Origin: Ruminococcus sp. AM22-13 | GTDB lineage: Bacteria; Bacillota; Clostridia; Lachnospirales; Lachnospiraceae | Length of the DNA: 64,000 nucleotides | Assembly (NCBI RefSeq): GCF_003471165.1 | Contig: NZ_QRIL01000001.1 | Coordinates: forward strand, 291,608-355,607 | Reading direction: 5' to 3' | Shown: piece after piece, positions 52,287 through 60,733 of the stretch | Layout of the letters: every line of letters starts with the position of its first letter | Numbering within the stretch: the stretch's first letter is position 1 | Notes under the pieces: model-generated | The model's input: the letters and a program-made list of their open reading frames with translations, nothing else | Told to the model about the DNA's origin: nothing | Databases searched by the model: none | Position numbers and translations under genes: made by a program

Positions 52287-52452
52287 CTAGTACAGCGAAA
52301 ATTAAGTTTCTGCTATTATTGACGCAGGATGATTTCTTCATCTGCAAGGCGGAGGAATGAGGCGTAGCGGTGGCTACGGCGATTGACGACAACGCTGCAG
52401 ATGAAAAATCAGACAAGTCAATATAGCAGTTACTTAATATTCGCTGTACTAG
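52287..52452. repeat. 166-bp inverted repeat element with CTAGTACAGCGAA termini
   Basis: Perfect 13-bp terminal repeats CTAGTACAGCGAA/TTCGCTGTACTAG. Further in, ATTAAGT/ACTTAAT, CTGCTAT/ATAGCAG, TTGAC/GTCAA and TTCATCTGCA/TGCAGATGAA pair. The centre has a GTAGC/GCTAC hairpin. Not coding. A short diverged relative lies at 3825-3884. Confidence 0.8.
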
Positions 52453-52528
52453 GTATGTAGTAAAATAGTAATGCATTACTCAGTTATAAGCAGATAATAA
52501 AAGTAGATTGCAAATATCTGTATTACTC

Positions 52529-52571
52529 AAAAAAGGCACTGAAACTTCAGGTTGCCCTAAGTTCCAGTGCC
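52529..52571 (-). terminator. terminator of ppdK
   Basis: On the minus strand GGCACTGGAACTT (52571-52559) pairs with AAGTTTCAGTGCC (52547-52535), followed by TTTTTT. Confidence 0.9.
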
Positions 52572-52626
52572 AGTTTTTACGCTTGGACACTATCATGCTT
52601 TTGCATGAATCTATATTTTATATTAT

Positions 52627-55257
52627 TTATGCATTCTTCTCAGCGATAGCTGCCTGTGCTGCTGCAAGACGAGCGATCGGTACACGGAATGGTGAGCAGG
52701 ATACATAGTTAAGACCGATCTTGTGGCAGAATTCTACAGAAGACGGATCTCCACCATGCTCGCCGCAGATACCTACGTGAAGGTTCGGGTTAACCGGTTT
52801 GCCGAGTTCGATAGCCATCTTCATCAGCTTGCCAACGCCAACCTGATCCAGTTTTGCAAATGGATCGTTCTCGAAAATCTTAGCGTCATAGTATGCATTG
52901 AGGAATTTACCTGCATCATCACGGGAGAAGCCGTATGTCATCTGAGTAAGGTCGTTTGTACCGAAGCAGAAGAAGTCTGCTTCTTTAGCGATCTCATCAG
53001 CTGTAAGAGCTGCTCTCGGGATCTCGATCATTGTACCAACTTCATACTGAAGGTCAGAACCAGCGGCTTTGATCTCAGCATCAGCTGTCTCAACTACGAA
53101 TTTCTTAACATATTTAAGCTCTTTTACATCGCCAACAAGTGGGATCATGATTTCCGGTTTGATTGTCCAGTCCGGATGAGCTTTCTTAACTTCGATTGCT
53201 GCGCGGATAACTGCTGTTGTCTGCATCTTAGCGATTTCAGGATATGTTACAGCAAGACGGCATCCACGATGTCCCATCATCGGGTTGAACTCATGAAGAG
53301 AAGCGATGATAGTCTTGATCTGCTCTACAGTTTTGCCCTGAGCATCTGCAAGCTTCTTGATGTCAGCTTCATCTGTAGGAACGAATTCATGAAGAGGCGG
53401 ATCCAGGAAACGGATAGTAACAGGGTTACCTTCCAGAGCTTCAAAGAGACCTTTGAAGTCATCCTGCTGATATGGAAGAACTTTTTCAAGTGCTTTCTCT
53501 CTCTCTTCTGCTGTTTCGGAGCAGATCATTTCACGGAATGCATCGATACGTCCCTCACCGAAGAACATATGCTCTGTACGGCAAAGACCGATACCTTCTG
53601 CACCAAGCTCTACAGCTTTCTTAGCATCTGCAGGAGTATCTGCGTTTGTACGAACTTTCATTGTTCTGTACTTGTCAGCCCATGCCATGATGCGTCCGAA
53701 CTCACCAGCGATAGTAGCGTCTACTGTCGGGATGATTCCGTCATAGATGTTACCTGTTGTACCATCGATAGAGATGAAATCTCCTTCGTGGAATTCTTTG
53801 CCAGCAAGTGTGAATTTCTTGTTTTCTTCGTCCATAGCGATATCACCGCATCCGGATACACAGCACTCACCCATACCACGGGCAACAACTGCTGCGTGAG
53901 ATGTCATACCACCACGAACTGTCAGGATACCCTGAGCAGATTTCATACCTGTGATGTCTTCAGGAGATGTCTCAAGACGTACAAGTACGACTTTCTCTCC
54001 TCTTTCAGCCCATTCAACAGCGTCATCAGCTGTGAATACGATCTTACCGCAAGCAGCTCCAGGAGAAGCGCCAAGGCCTTTACCCATTGGTGTAGCAGCC
54101 TTAAGAGCAGCAGCATCAAACTGTGGGTGAAGAAGAGTATCAAGGTTACGTGGGTCGATCATAGCTACAGCTTCTTCTTCTGTTCTCATTCCCTCATCAA
54201 CAAGGTCACAAGCGATCTTTAAAGCAGCCTGAGCTGTTCTCTTACCATTACGTGTCTGAAGCATATACAGTTTACCATGCTCTACAGTAAACTCCATATC
54301 CTGCATATCTCTGTAGTGTTTCTCAAGTGTTTCGCAAACCTGTTTGAACTGTACGAATGCTTCCGGGAATTTCTGTTCCATTTCGGAAATGTGCATAGGT
54401 GTACGAACACCGGCAACAACGTCTTCACCCTGTGCATTTGTAAGGAATTCACCAAACAGACCGTTAGCTCCTGTAGCAGGGTCACGTGTGAAGGCAACAC
54501 CTGTACCACAGTCATCACCCATATTACCAAATGCCATCATCTGTACGTTAACTGCAGTACCCCAGGAATATGGGATATCGTTGTCACGACGATATACATT
54601 TGCACGTGGGTTGTCCCATGAACGGAATACGGCTTTGATAGCACCCATTAACTGTTCCTTAGGATCAGTTGGGAAATCAGCACCGATTTTTGCTTTATAT
54701 TCAGCTTTGAACTGTTCTGCTAACTCATGAAGGTCTTCTGCTGTAAGTTCAACGTCCAGCTTAACACCTCTGTCAGCTTTCATCTTATCGATAAGTTCTT
54801 CGAAATATTTCTTTCCGACTTCCATAACTACGTCAGAGTACATCTGGATGAATCTTCTGTAGCAGTCCCATGCCCAACGAGCATTGCCGGATTTTTCAGC
54901 AAGTACGTTAACAACGTCTTCGTTTAAACCAAGGTTCAGGATAGTATCCATCATACCTGGCATAGAAGCTCTCGCACCAGAACGAACGGAAACAAGCAGA
55001 GGATTTTCTTTGTCACCGAATTTCTTTCCGGTAACTCCTTCCATTTTGGTGATTGCTTCCATGATCTGAGCCATGATCTCTTCATTGATCTGTCTTCCGT
55101 CTTCATAGTACTGAGTACAAGCTTCAGTTGTGATTGTGAAGCCCTGTGGTACAGGAAGACCAAGGTTTGTCATTTCAGCAAGGTTAGCACCTTTACCACC
55201 CAGAAGGTTTCTCATAGTAGCGTTACCTTCTGTAAACATGTAAACCCATTTTGCCAT
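52627..55257 (-). CDS. ppdK: pyruvate, phosphate dikinase
   Basis: 876 residues, full length for the family. N-terminal ATP-grasp domain (GGKGANLAEMTNLGLPVPQG at 21-40), central swivelling domain with the phospho-His in GGMTSHAAVVARGMGE (about 450-465), and C-terminal PEP/pyruvate TIM barrel with GIGLCRTEHMFF, MGHRGCRLAVTYPEI and CGEHGGDPSSVEF. It interconverts pyruvate, ATP and Pi with PEP, AMP and PPi. In anaerobes lacking much pyruvate kinase flux it runs in glycolysis, consuming PPi. The PPi-type phosphofructokinase next door fits. AGGAGG precedes the ATG; own promoter and terminator. Confidence 0.97.
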   Translation of the reverse strand: MAKWVYMFTEGNATMRNLLGGKGANLAEMTNLGLPVPQGFTITTEACTQYYEDGRQINEEIMAQIMEAITKMEGVTGKKFGDKENPLLVSVRSGARASMPGMMDTILNLGLNEDVVNVLAEKSGNARWAWDCYRRFIQMYSDVVMEVGKKYFEELIDKMKADRGVKLDVELTAEDLHELAEQFKAEYKAKIGADFPTDPKEQLMGAIKAVFRSWDNPRANVYRRDNDIPYSWGTAVNVQMMAFGNMGDDCGTGVAFTRDPATGANGLFGEFLTNAQGEDVVAGVRTPMHISEMEQKFPEAFVQFKQVCETLEKHYRDMQDMEFTVEHGKLYMLQTRNGKRTAQAALKIACDLVDEGMRTEEEAVAMIDPRNLDTLLHPQFDAAALKAATPMGKGLGASPGAACGKIVFTADDAVEWAERGEKVVLVRLETSPEDITGMKSAQGILTVRGGMTSHAAVVARGMGECCVSGCGDIAMDEENKKFTLAGKEFHEGDFISIDGTTGNIYDGIIPTVDATIAGEFGRIMAWADKYRTMKVRTNADTPADAKKAVELGAEGIGLCRTEHMFFGEGRIDAFREMICSETAEEREKALEKVLPYQQDDFKGLFEALEGNPVTIRFLDPPLHEFVPTDEADIKKLADAQGKTVEQIKTIIASLHEFNPMMGHRGCRLAVTYPEIAKMQTTAVIRAAIEVKKAHPDWTIKPEIMIPLVGDVKELKYVKKFVVETADAEIKAAGSDLQYEVGTMIEIPRAALTADEIAKEADFFCFGTNDLTQMTYGFSRDDAGKFLNAYYDAKIFENDPFAKLDQVGVGKLMKMAIELGKPVNPNLHVGICGEHGGDPSSVEFCHKIGLNYVSCSPFRVPIARLAAAQAAIAEKNA

Positions 55258-55338
55258 TTTACATTTTCCTCCTAATTATTGTTCTTTCTTTCACACATAA
55301 GTAAATATATTAAATATGTTTCTTATACGCACATAATT

Positions 55339-55367
55339 ATTTTATAGAGTTTATGTCATTTCGTCAA
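55339..55367 (-). promoter_or_regulatory. promoter of ppdK
   Basis: TTGACG (55367-55362), 17-bp spacer, TAAAAT (55344-55339). The leader is about 75 nt. The rest of the gene-free stretch to 55690 is AT-rich without other features. Confidence 0.75.
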
Positions 55368-55694
55368 GGTTAATCTGCTAAAATCAGGCATTTTTTTTAT
55401 ACATTCTGCATAATATGATTTATTTTGTCATTTCTATTATTGTCAAAGTTTTTACTGTCCTTTATTCTGGTCTGTATTTTTATCTGTAAATTTTTTTTCG
55501 TTTTATTAACAGATATCTTCCAAGAAAACAAATTTAACATTACTACTTTTGACAGTTGCAAAGAAATATTCTGACACATTTATTATTATCTGCAAAATAA
55601 CGAAATATGCCCTCTGTTACAATCAATTTGAATACAAATAATCAGTACATCTCTTTCGCCCTCTATATTCTGGCAAGATTCTGATAACGTAAAA

Positions 55695-55735
55695 CCAGGC
55701 AGCCAAACACATATCCGCTTCGCTGCCTGATTGAC
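55695..55735 (-). terminator. terminator of the phosphofructokinase gene
   Basis: Minus strand TCAGGCAGC/GCTGCCTGG with an 18-nt loop, then TTTTA. Confidence 0.75.
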
Positions 55736-55745
55736 TTGCAATTAT

Positions 55746-57002
55746 TTATCTTTTTCTGCCCTTCTTCAGATTCAGTACCAGATGTCTTGGCATACCATTT
55801 ACCATGATAGGCTGATAGTCTCCCTGAATCAGTGGTTTGATGTAATCTACAAAGTCTTTCGTTACATTTGTGGCATCTTTATTCATCCATTCTCTTGGAA
55901 CGAGTTTTTCTTCGTTTGCGATTCTGTGTACATCATAAATACCAGTAGCTGCCATATATGGATCATCGGAAACACGATCGATAACAACCATCTTTCCTGT
56001 ATCTCCTTCGTCAGCCGCTTTGACTGCTGCACCACCAACCATAAATGCTTCGTCAATATCTACTCTGGATGCCATGTGGGAAGCACTTCTCTGTAAAGTA
56101 GAAAGTTCTACTGCTCTTGTCTTGCAGCCACATTCTGCCGCCAGGAAGTTTGCCAGATATGTTGCTGTTCCCTGAAGCTGCTTATGACCAAATGCATCCA
56201 CATAATCACCTACACTTCCAAGTTCACATACGTATCTGCCGTCTGCCAGCTTGATTCCTTCTGAAACTGCGATTACGATAGATGATTTCTTATTCAGAAG
56301 GTCTTTTACCTTTGCAAGGAATTTATCAACATCGAAAGGAACTTCCGGAAGATAGATCAGATCCGGTCCGTCACAGTCTTCGGATTTCGCAAGGGCTGTA
56401 GCGCCTGTAAGCCATCCGGCATTGCGTCCCATGATTTCCATGATCGTGATCATATTTTTCTTATAAGTAAGGCCCTGCGCATCCCGGATTACTTCTTTTG
56501 TAGAAGCACCGATATATTTAGCTGCGCTTCCGAATCCTGGTGTATGGTCTGTCAGAGCAAGGTCATTGTCGATTGTTTTCGGAACACCGAGGAATTTCTG
56601 TGTCTGTCCGGTAAGGATCGCGTAATCAGATAATTTCTTGATGGTATCCATGGAATCATTTCCACCGATATAGATAAATGCGTAGATGTCTAATTTATTC
56701 AGAATCTCAAAGATTTTCTCATAGATTGCTTTATCTTCATGAATTTCAGGAAGTTTATAGCGACAGGAACCTAAAAATGCTGATGGGGTTCTCTTCAATA
56801 ATTCAATGTCCAGTTCTGAATGGATCTGTGTAGATAAGTCAATATACTGCTCATCTAACAGCCCCTGAATTCCATGAAGCATTCCATATACTTTGTCAAA
56901 TCCACGTTCAATGGCATTCTTGTAAACTCCGGCAAGACTGGAATTGATTACTGCAGTAGGTCCTCCTGATTGTCCAACAATGATATTTCTTTTTTTCGCC
57001 AT
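55746..57002 (-). CDS. pfp: 6-phosphofructokinase, PPi-dependent type
   Basis: 418 residues. The phosphoryl-donor site reads GGNDSMDT (113-120) and the catalytic loop VPKTIDNDL (140-148). Lys142 at the place where ATP-PFKs carry Gly is the marker of PPi-using enzymes. The GSxxDG-type ATP motif of classical PfkA is absent. It phosphorylates fructose 6-phosphate with PPi, reversibly. With PPDK it would recycle PPi in glycolysis. AAGGAGG precedes ATG 57002. PPi use is inferred from the two motifs. Confidence 0.9.
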   Translation of the reverse strand: MAKKRNIIVGQSGGPTAVINSSLAGVYKNAIERGFDKVYGMLHGIQGLLDEQYIDLSTQIHSELDIELLKRTPSAFLGSCRYKLPEIHEDKAIYEKIFEILNKLDIYAFIYIGGNDSMDTIKKLSDYAILTGQTQKFLGVPKTIDNDLALTDHTPGFGSAAKYIGASTKEVIRDAQGLTYKKNMITIMEIMGRNAGWLTGATALAKSEDCDGPDLIYLPEVPFDVDKFLAKVKDLLNKKSSIVIAVSEGIKLADGRYVCELGSVGDYVDAFGHKQLQGTATYLANFLAAECGCKTRAVELSTLQRSASHMASRVDIDEAFMVGGAAVKAADEGDTGKMVVIDRVSDDPYMAATGIYDVHRIANEEKLVPREWMNKDATNVTKDFVDYIKPLIQGDYQPIMVNGMPRHLVLNLKKGRKR

Positions 57003-57082
57003 AGTAATGACCTCCTTGTTTTCATGTTCTATTTTTGTATCTTATTTATCATGTTTTATGTTCATAAGACTTGTTGAGGTAA

Positions 57083-57111
57083 ATTGTAACAAAATTTATT
57101 TGTTTCGTCAA
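57083..57111 (-). promoter_or_regulatory. promoter of the phosphofructokinase gene
   Basis: TTGACG (57111-57106), 17-bp spacer, TACAAT (57088-57083). The -35 and first spacer bases (TTGACGAAA) equal those of ppdK. Confidence 0.75.
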
Positions 57112-57372
57112 TATTTTATTGTCATTTTTATACATATGATTTTTATTAAACATTATCTTGTTTTTGCATTTTTCGTTCTATATCTATCTATTTTCATCGT
57201 TTTTTGTACAAATAGCTCATTTCGTTATATTTTTATGCCTGTTTATATCTGTAATCTGCTCTTGGCAATGGTTCTACATCAAATAACTACTCTATTTTTA
57301 TCAAAAAATGTTCACGCTTTCAAAAGCGCAAAAGGACTCAGATACGAGAAGATACGGGAATTAATAACGTAA

Positions 57373-57413
57373 AAGACACAGATACGGAAATCATTTTCCA
57401 GAATCTGTGTCTT
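57373..57413 (+). terminator. terminator without an evident upstream gene
   Basis: Perfect 11-bp stem AAGACACAGAT/ATCTGTGTCTT, with an inner GGAAA/TTTCC pair, followed by CTTTAT on the plus strand. Confidence 0.65.
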
Positions 57414-57487
57414 CTTTATCTGCATTTGTACTCCTTTATACATTGTGATATACTTATAGCAATGATGTCAATTGCAGATATTTCCTT

Positions 57488-57530
57488 TTACTGAAAACGA
57501 AATAGTTACTGTTGACTCCATTTTCAGTAA
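57488..57530. promoter_or_regulatory. inverted repeat around a -35-like box, candidate operator of the epimerase gene
   Basis: TTACTGAAAA (57488-57497) and TTTTCAGTAA (57521-57530) are exact inverse complements and enclose TTGACT (57512-57517). No good -10 at 17 bp. Confidence 0.45.
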
Positions 57531-57599
57531 TATGAAATAAATAATAACTGTTTTCTTTCATGGCATCCTGTCAATATTTATATCAAGGAGGACACACTT

Positions 57600-58478
57600 A
57601 TGATTCATACAATTGAAAACGACTATCTGAAAGTATCCGTAGATGATCACGGTGCTGAACTATGCAGCATTTTTGATAAAGTACATAACAGGGAAGTAAT
57701 CTGGCAGGCAGATCCGGCTTACTGGAAACGTCATGCTCCTGTTCTTTTCCCCAATGTAGGACGTCACTTTGAGGAGCACTATCGCATCAATGGCACTGAA
57801 TATCCTTCCAAACAGCATGGTTTTGCCAGAGACAGTGAATTTACCTGCGTAGATATGACTGCGGATTCTATTACACACAAATTAAAATCCTCTGATGCTA
57901 CAAGAGAAAATTATCCATATGATTTCGAATTAAAGATCAAGCACGTTCTGGAGAAAAATCAGGTCAGCGTATGCTGGGAAATCGTCAATCACAGCAATGA
58001 GCCAATGTACTTTACAATTGGCGGACATCCGGCATTCAATGTTCCTGCTGACGGCAGCGCTGACAATAAAGAAGATTACCTACTGACTTTTGACGGACAG
58101 GAATCTCTTACTTATCTTCTTCTGGATCCAGCTTCCGGAACTGCTCTTCCTGATCAGACACAGACACTTGAACTTACGGATGGTACCTGCAAAATCGATG
58201 CACACATGTTTGACCATGATGCGCTGATCTTCGATAATCAGATTGAAAAAGCCGGCATTGCTTTCCCGGATGGCACTCCATATCTGGAGCTTACCTGCCA
58301 TCGCTTCCCGAACTTCGGCATCTGGTCCGTACCTGGTTCCTCTTTCGTATGCCTGGAGCCATGGATGGGAAGATGTGATGACTGCGGATTTAAAGGTGAC
58401 CTTTCAGAAAAGGCAAATATCAATGTATTGAATGTGGATGAGATTTTTAACGCCTCCTATGAGATAAAAATTTATTAA
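57600..58478 (+). CDS. aldose 1-epimerase family protein (LacX-like)
   Basis: 292 residues of the galactose-mutarotase superfamily, LacX-like subgroup. Visible: the opening IENDYLKVSVDDHGAELCSI, APVLFPNVGRH, KQHGFARDSEF with the catalytic His, FTIGGHPAFNVP with the second His, and late FVCLEPWMGRCDD with the catalytic Glu. It equilibrates anomers of a hexose or hexose phosphate. AAGGAGG precedes ATG 57600. Single gene. Confidence 0.9.
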   Translation: MIHTIENDYLKVSVDDHGAELCSIFDKVHNREVIWQADPAYWKRHAPVLFPNVGRHFEEHYRINGTEYPSKQHGFARDSEFTCVDMTADSITHKLKSSDATRENYPYDFELKIKHVLEKNQVSVCWEIVNHSNEPMYFTIGGHPAFNVPADGSADNKEDYLLTFDGQESLTYLLLDPASGTALPDQTQTLELTDGTCKIDAHMFDHDALIFDNQIEKAGIAFPDGTPYLELTCHRFPNFGIWSVPGSSFVCLEPWMGRCDDCGFKGDLSEKANINVLNVDEIFNASYEIKIY

Positions 58479-58484
58479 TTTTTT

Positions 58485-58513
58485 TCACTTCTTCTGATAG
58501 TTGTGCTATAATG
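58485..58513 (+). promoter_or_regulatory. promoter of the homocysteine methyltransferase gene with ~130-nt leader
   Basis: TTCACT, 17-bp spacer, TATAAT preceded by TGC (near-extended -10). The leader to 58643 can form TGCC/GGCA and GCAG/CTGC hairpins. I do not see S-box, T-box or B12-box consensus in it. Confidence 0.65.
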
Positions 58514-58643
58514 TTGGGTAGCATTTGTCCGATGGTTAGCCAGATGCAGATTGCCGGAAATGGCAGTCGTATTGTGAGCTGCATAAATCAGTAACACAAT
58601 ATGTTTATAACCATACGAAACAACTAAACAGGAGGAAATTCCC

Positions 58644-59516
58644 ATGACAAAAGAAGAATTTCAGAAGCTGACACAGAATGTGGTATTGCTTGACGGTGCT
58701 ACCGGTTCTAATCTGATGGCATCCGGTATGCCGAGGGGAATCTGTACGGAAGCATGGATCATGGATCACAAAGCGGTTCTGCAGAATCTTCAGAAAGCTT
58801 ATGTAGAAGCAGGAAGCCAGATCGTATATGCCCCTACTTTTGGCGGCAACCGTTACAGTCTCGGACTTCACGGATTGCAGGATAAGCTTGAAGAGATGAA
58901 CCATGCACTGGTAAATATTTCCAGAGAAGCCGTAGGACACAGCGTCTATGTTGCCGGTGATATTACCACAACCGGAAAGATGATGGAGCCTGCCGGTGAT
59001 CTCACTTATGAGATGGCATACGAAGCATACTGTGAGCAGATCAAGGTTCTTGAGGATGCAGGTGTTGATCTGATCGCTGCGGAAACTATGATCAATATCG
59101 AAGAAACTCTGGCTGCACTGGATGCCGCCGCATCTGTAAGTTCTCTTCCTGTAATGTGTACAATGACCGTAGAAGCTGACGGAAGCATTTTCAGCGGAGG
59201 GAATGCTGTGGAGGCTGCGATTGCCCTTGAGGGTGCAGGTGCCGTAGCAGTTGGTATCAACTGTTCTGTAGGACCTGACCAGCTGGTATCCGTTGTCCGC
59301 AATATCAAAGAGAACGTATCTATTCCTGTCATCGCCAAGCCTAATGCGGGCATGCCGACAATCGATGAGCAGGGTAATGCCATTTACAACATGAATGCAC
59401 AGAATTTCGCAGAACATATGAAGATTCTGATTGAGAACGGTGCATCTGTCGTCGGAGGATGCTGTGGCACGACTCCGGAATTTATCAGAGAAGTAAATAA
59501 AATTCTCGGCAGATAA
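58644..59516 (+). CDS. homocysteine S-methyltransferase domain protein (MetH N-terminal-like)
   Basis: 290 residues forming one Hcy-binding TIM barrel. Motifs: LLDGATGSNLMASGMP near the start, YAPTFGGNRYSLGLHG, and the zinc ligands Cys in VGINCSVGPD and the paired Cys in VGGCCGTTPE. It corresponds to the first module of cobalamin-dependent methionine synthase, where Firmicutes often encode modules separately. Alone it transfers a methyl group to homocysteine or a similar thiol. Corrinoid or folate modules are not in the window. AGGAGG precedes ATG 58644. Confidence 0.88.
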   Translation: MTKEEFQKLTQNVVLLDGATGSNLMASGMPRGICTEAWIMDHKAVLQNLQKAYVEAGSQIVYAPTFGGNRYSLGLHGLQDKLEEMNHALVNISREAVGHSVYVAGDITTTGKMMEPAGDLTYEMAYEAYCEQIKVLEDAGVDLIAAETMINIEETLAALDAAASVSSLPVMCTMTVEADGSIFSGGNAVEAAIALEGAGAVAVGINCSVGPDQLVSVVRNIKENVSIPVIAKPNAGMPTIDEQGNAIYNMNAQNFAEHMKILIENGASVVGGCCGTTPEFIREVNKILGR

Positions 59517-59527
59517 ACAGGCATAAT

Positions 59528-59581
59528 AAAAGCACATGAGTAGAATATGAGAGGTCTCTCATTTTCTGTCATGTGCTTTTT
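59528..59581. terminator. bidirectional terminator
   Basis: AAAAGCACATGA/TCATGTGCTTTT between the convergent methyltransferase (+) and DUF362 (-) genes; the loop contains a second GAGAGG/TCTCTC-like pairing. Confidence 0.88.
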
Positions 59582-59599
59582 ATATTGCAAAACAATCTG

Positions 59600-60733
59600 T
59601 TATTTCACTTTAATTGCCTTTTTGGGACACATTTCCTGGCAGCAGAAACATCGGATGCATTTCTTATAGTCGTATACCGGTGGTTTGTCTTTTCCCTTTC
59701 GGAAATCTACGGCTTTACCCGGAACCGGACAACTCTGTACACATATTCCACAGTGAACGCACTTGTCATTTTCTATATACGGTTTTTTCTGGAAAATATT
59801 TAATGCTCCGGCCATTCTCGTCCAGATATTCTTTCTCACCTCTGTACGATCTACATTAAATTGGGGATTTCCATACCTTTTTACTGCCTCTGACATGGAG
59901 ATTTCTCCATCCGGAGTAAGAAGAGTAATCTCCTCTTCTTTCCATGTTCCAAGCCCCATTTTCTCACCATGATAGTTTGTCGGAACCATCTCTGGTTTCA
60001 GATAGACCAGACGGCTAAATACACTATCCAGCGCAACAGGATCTGTGGACATAAGCATTACATTCATCTGAACAGGATCTCCTGAGCCGGGGCCGTTTCC
60101 TTCCATCGCTACAATACCGTCCACCACATACAATTTCGGGGCAACACATTTGTTCAGATCAATCAGCATTCTGGCAAAGCTGTCCGCACTCGGGTACTGT
60201 GTGTGACCTTTCGCTTTGTGAAAGCCATACACAAATCCATAACTATTCTTAACCGCGCCTGTGATTCTCTCCAGGGCATGAGTTTTCATTTTACTTAGAG
60301 AAATCACGCAGTTCTGCTCCAGCAATTCCTTTGGAAGAATAAATTCTTTTGCCTGAATTCCCTGCGGGTAGTCCACTTTTATCCCCTCTGAATAGTCAAT
60401 CGCCGGAATCTGATATTTTTCCAGATAAGTATCCATTCCTGTTCCGCGAATCACTGCCTGTGTCGTCCCATGTCCGCAGGAATCAGCAAGAACGATCTGC
60501 TCATATCCATTTTCTCTCAGGATTCTGGCAAACGCACCGACCACTACCGGATGCGTGATAACTGCCTTCTCCACTTCCGCTCGTTTCAGCAGATTGGGTT
60601 TCAGCAGAATCTTCGCATCTTTTGGAATCAGAGCTTCCACTCCACCCACCAAATACAGTCCCTGTTTCAATAATGTATAAACTTTTTCCTCATCATATTC
60701 TCCGCAAGGAAGTAATACTACTTTACTTTTCAT
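59600..60733 (-). CDS. DUF362 protein with C-terminal 2[4Fe-4S] ferredoxin domain
   Basis: 377 residues: DUF362 domain (about 1-300, with LLKPNLLKRAEVEKAV, LADSCGHGTT, SLSKMKTHALERITGAVKN) and a ferredoxin domain holding CVHCGICVQSCPVPGKAVDF and CIRCFCCQEMCPKKAI, two complete CxxCxxCxxxCP clusters. Function is unknown; an electron-transfer or maturation role is plausible. The start is ATG 60733 with AGGAG upstream, overlapping the Enzyme I gene by 11 bp. It is the last gene of a PotD, Enzyme I, DUF362 run. Confidence 0.9.
   Translation of the reverse strand: MKSKVVLLPCGEYDEEKVYTLLKQGLYLVGGVEALIPKDAKILLKPNLLKRAEVEKAVITHPVVVGAFARILRENGYEQIVLADSCGHGTTQAVIRGTGMDTYLEKYQIPAIDYSEGIKVDYPQGIQAKEFILPKELLEQNCVISLSKMKTHALERITGAVKNSYGFVYGFHKAKGHTQYPSADSFARMLIDLNKCVAPKLYVVDGIVAMEGNGPGSGDPVQMNVMLMSTDPVALDSVFSRLVYLKPEMVPTNYHGEKMGLGTWKEEEITLLTPDGEISMSEAVKRYGNPQFNVDRTEVRKNIWTRMAGALNIFQKKPYIENDKCVHCGICVQSCPVPGKAVDFRKGKDKPPVYDYKKCIRCFCCQEMCPKKAIKVK

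Larger units (their letters stand above)
57112..57599. other. divergent region upstream of pfp and aldose epimerase genes
   Basis: Contains the isolated terminator at 57373-57413 and the inverted repeat at 57488-57530. A tail-like reading KGLRYEKIRELIT ends at 57372 on the plus strand just before the terminator, but nothing upstream in that frame looks like a gene. Confidence 0.4.

Noticed and set aside
52723..54222. A 499-codon open frame on the plus strand
   Set aside because: It lies wholly antisense to ppdK, is Cys/Ser/Phe-rich, has no ribosome site, and arises from the codon usage of the real gene.
58605..59537. A 310-codon open frame on the minus strand
   Set aside because: Antisense to the homocysteine methyltransferase gene; Cys/His-rich low-quality translation without homology.
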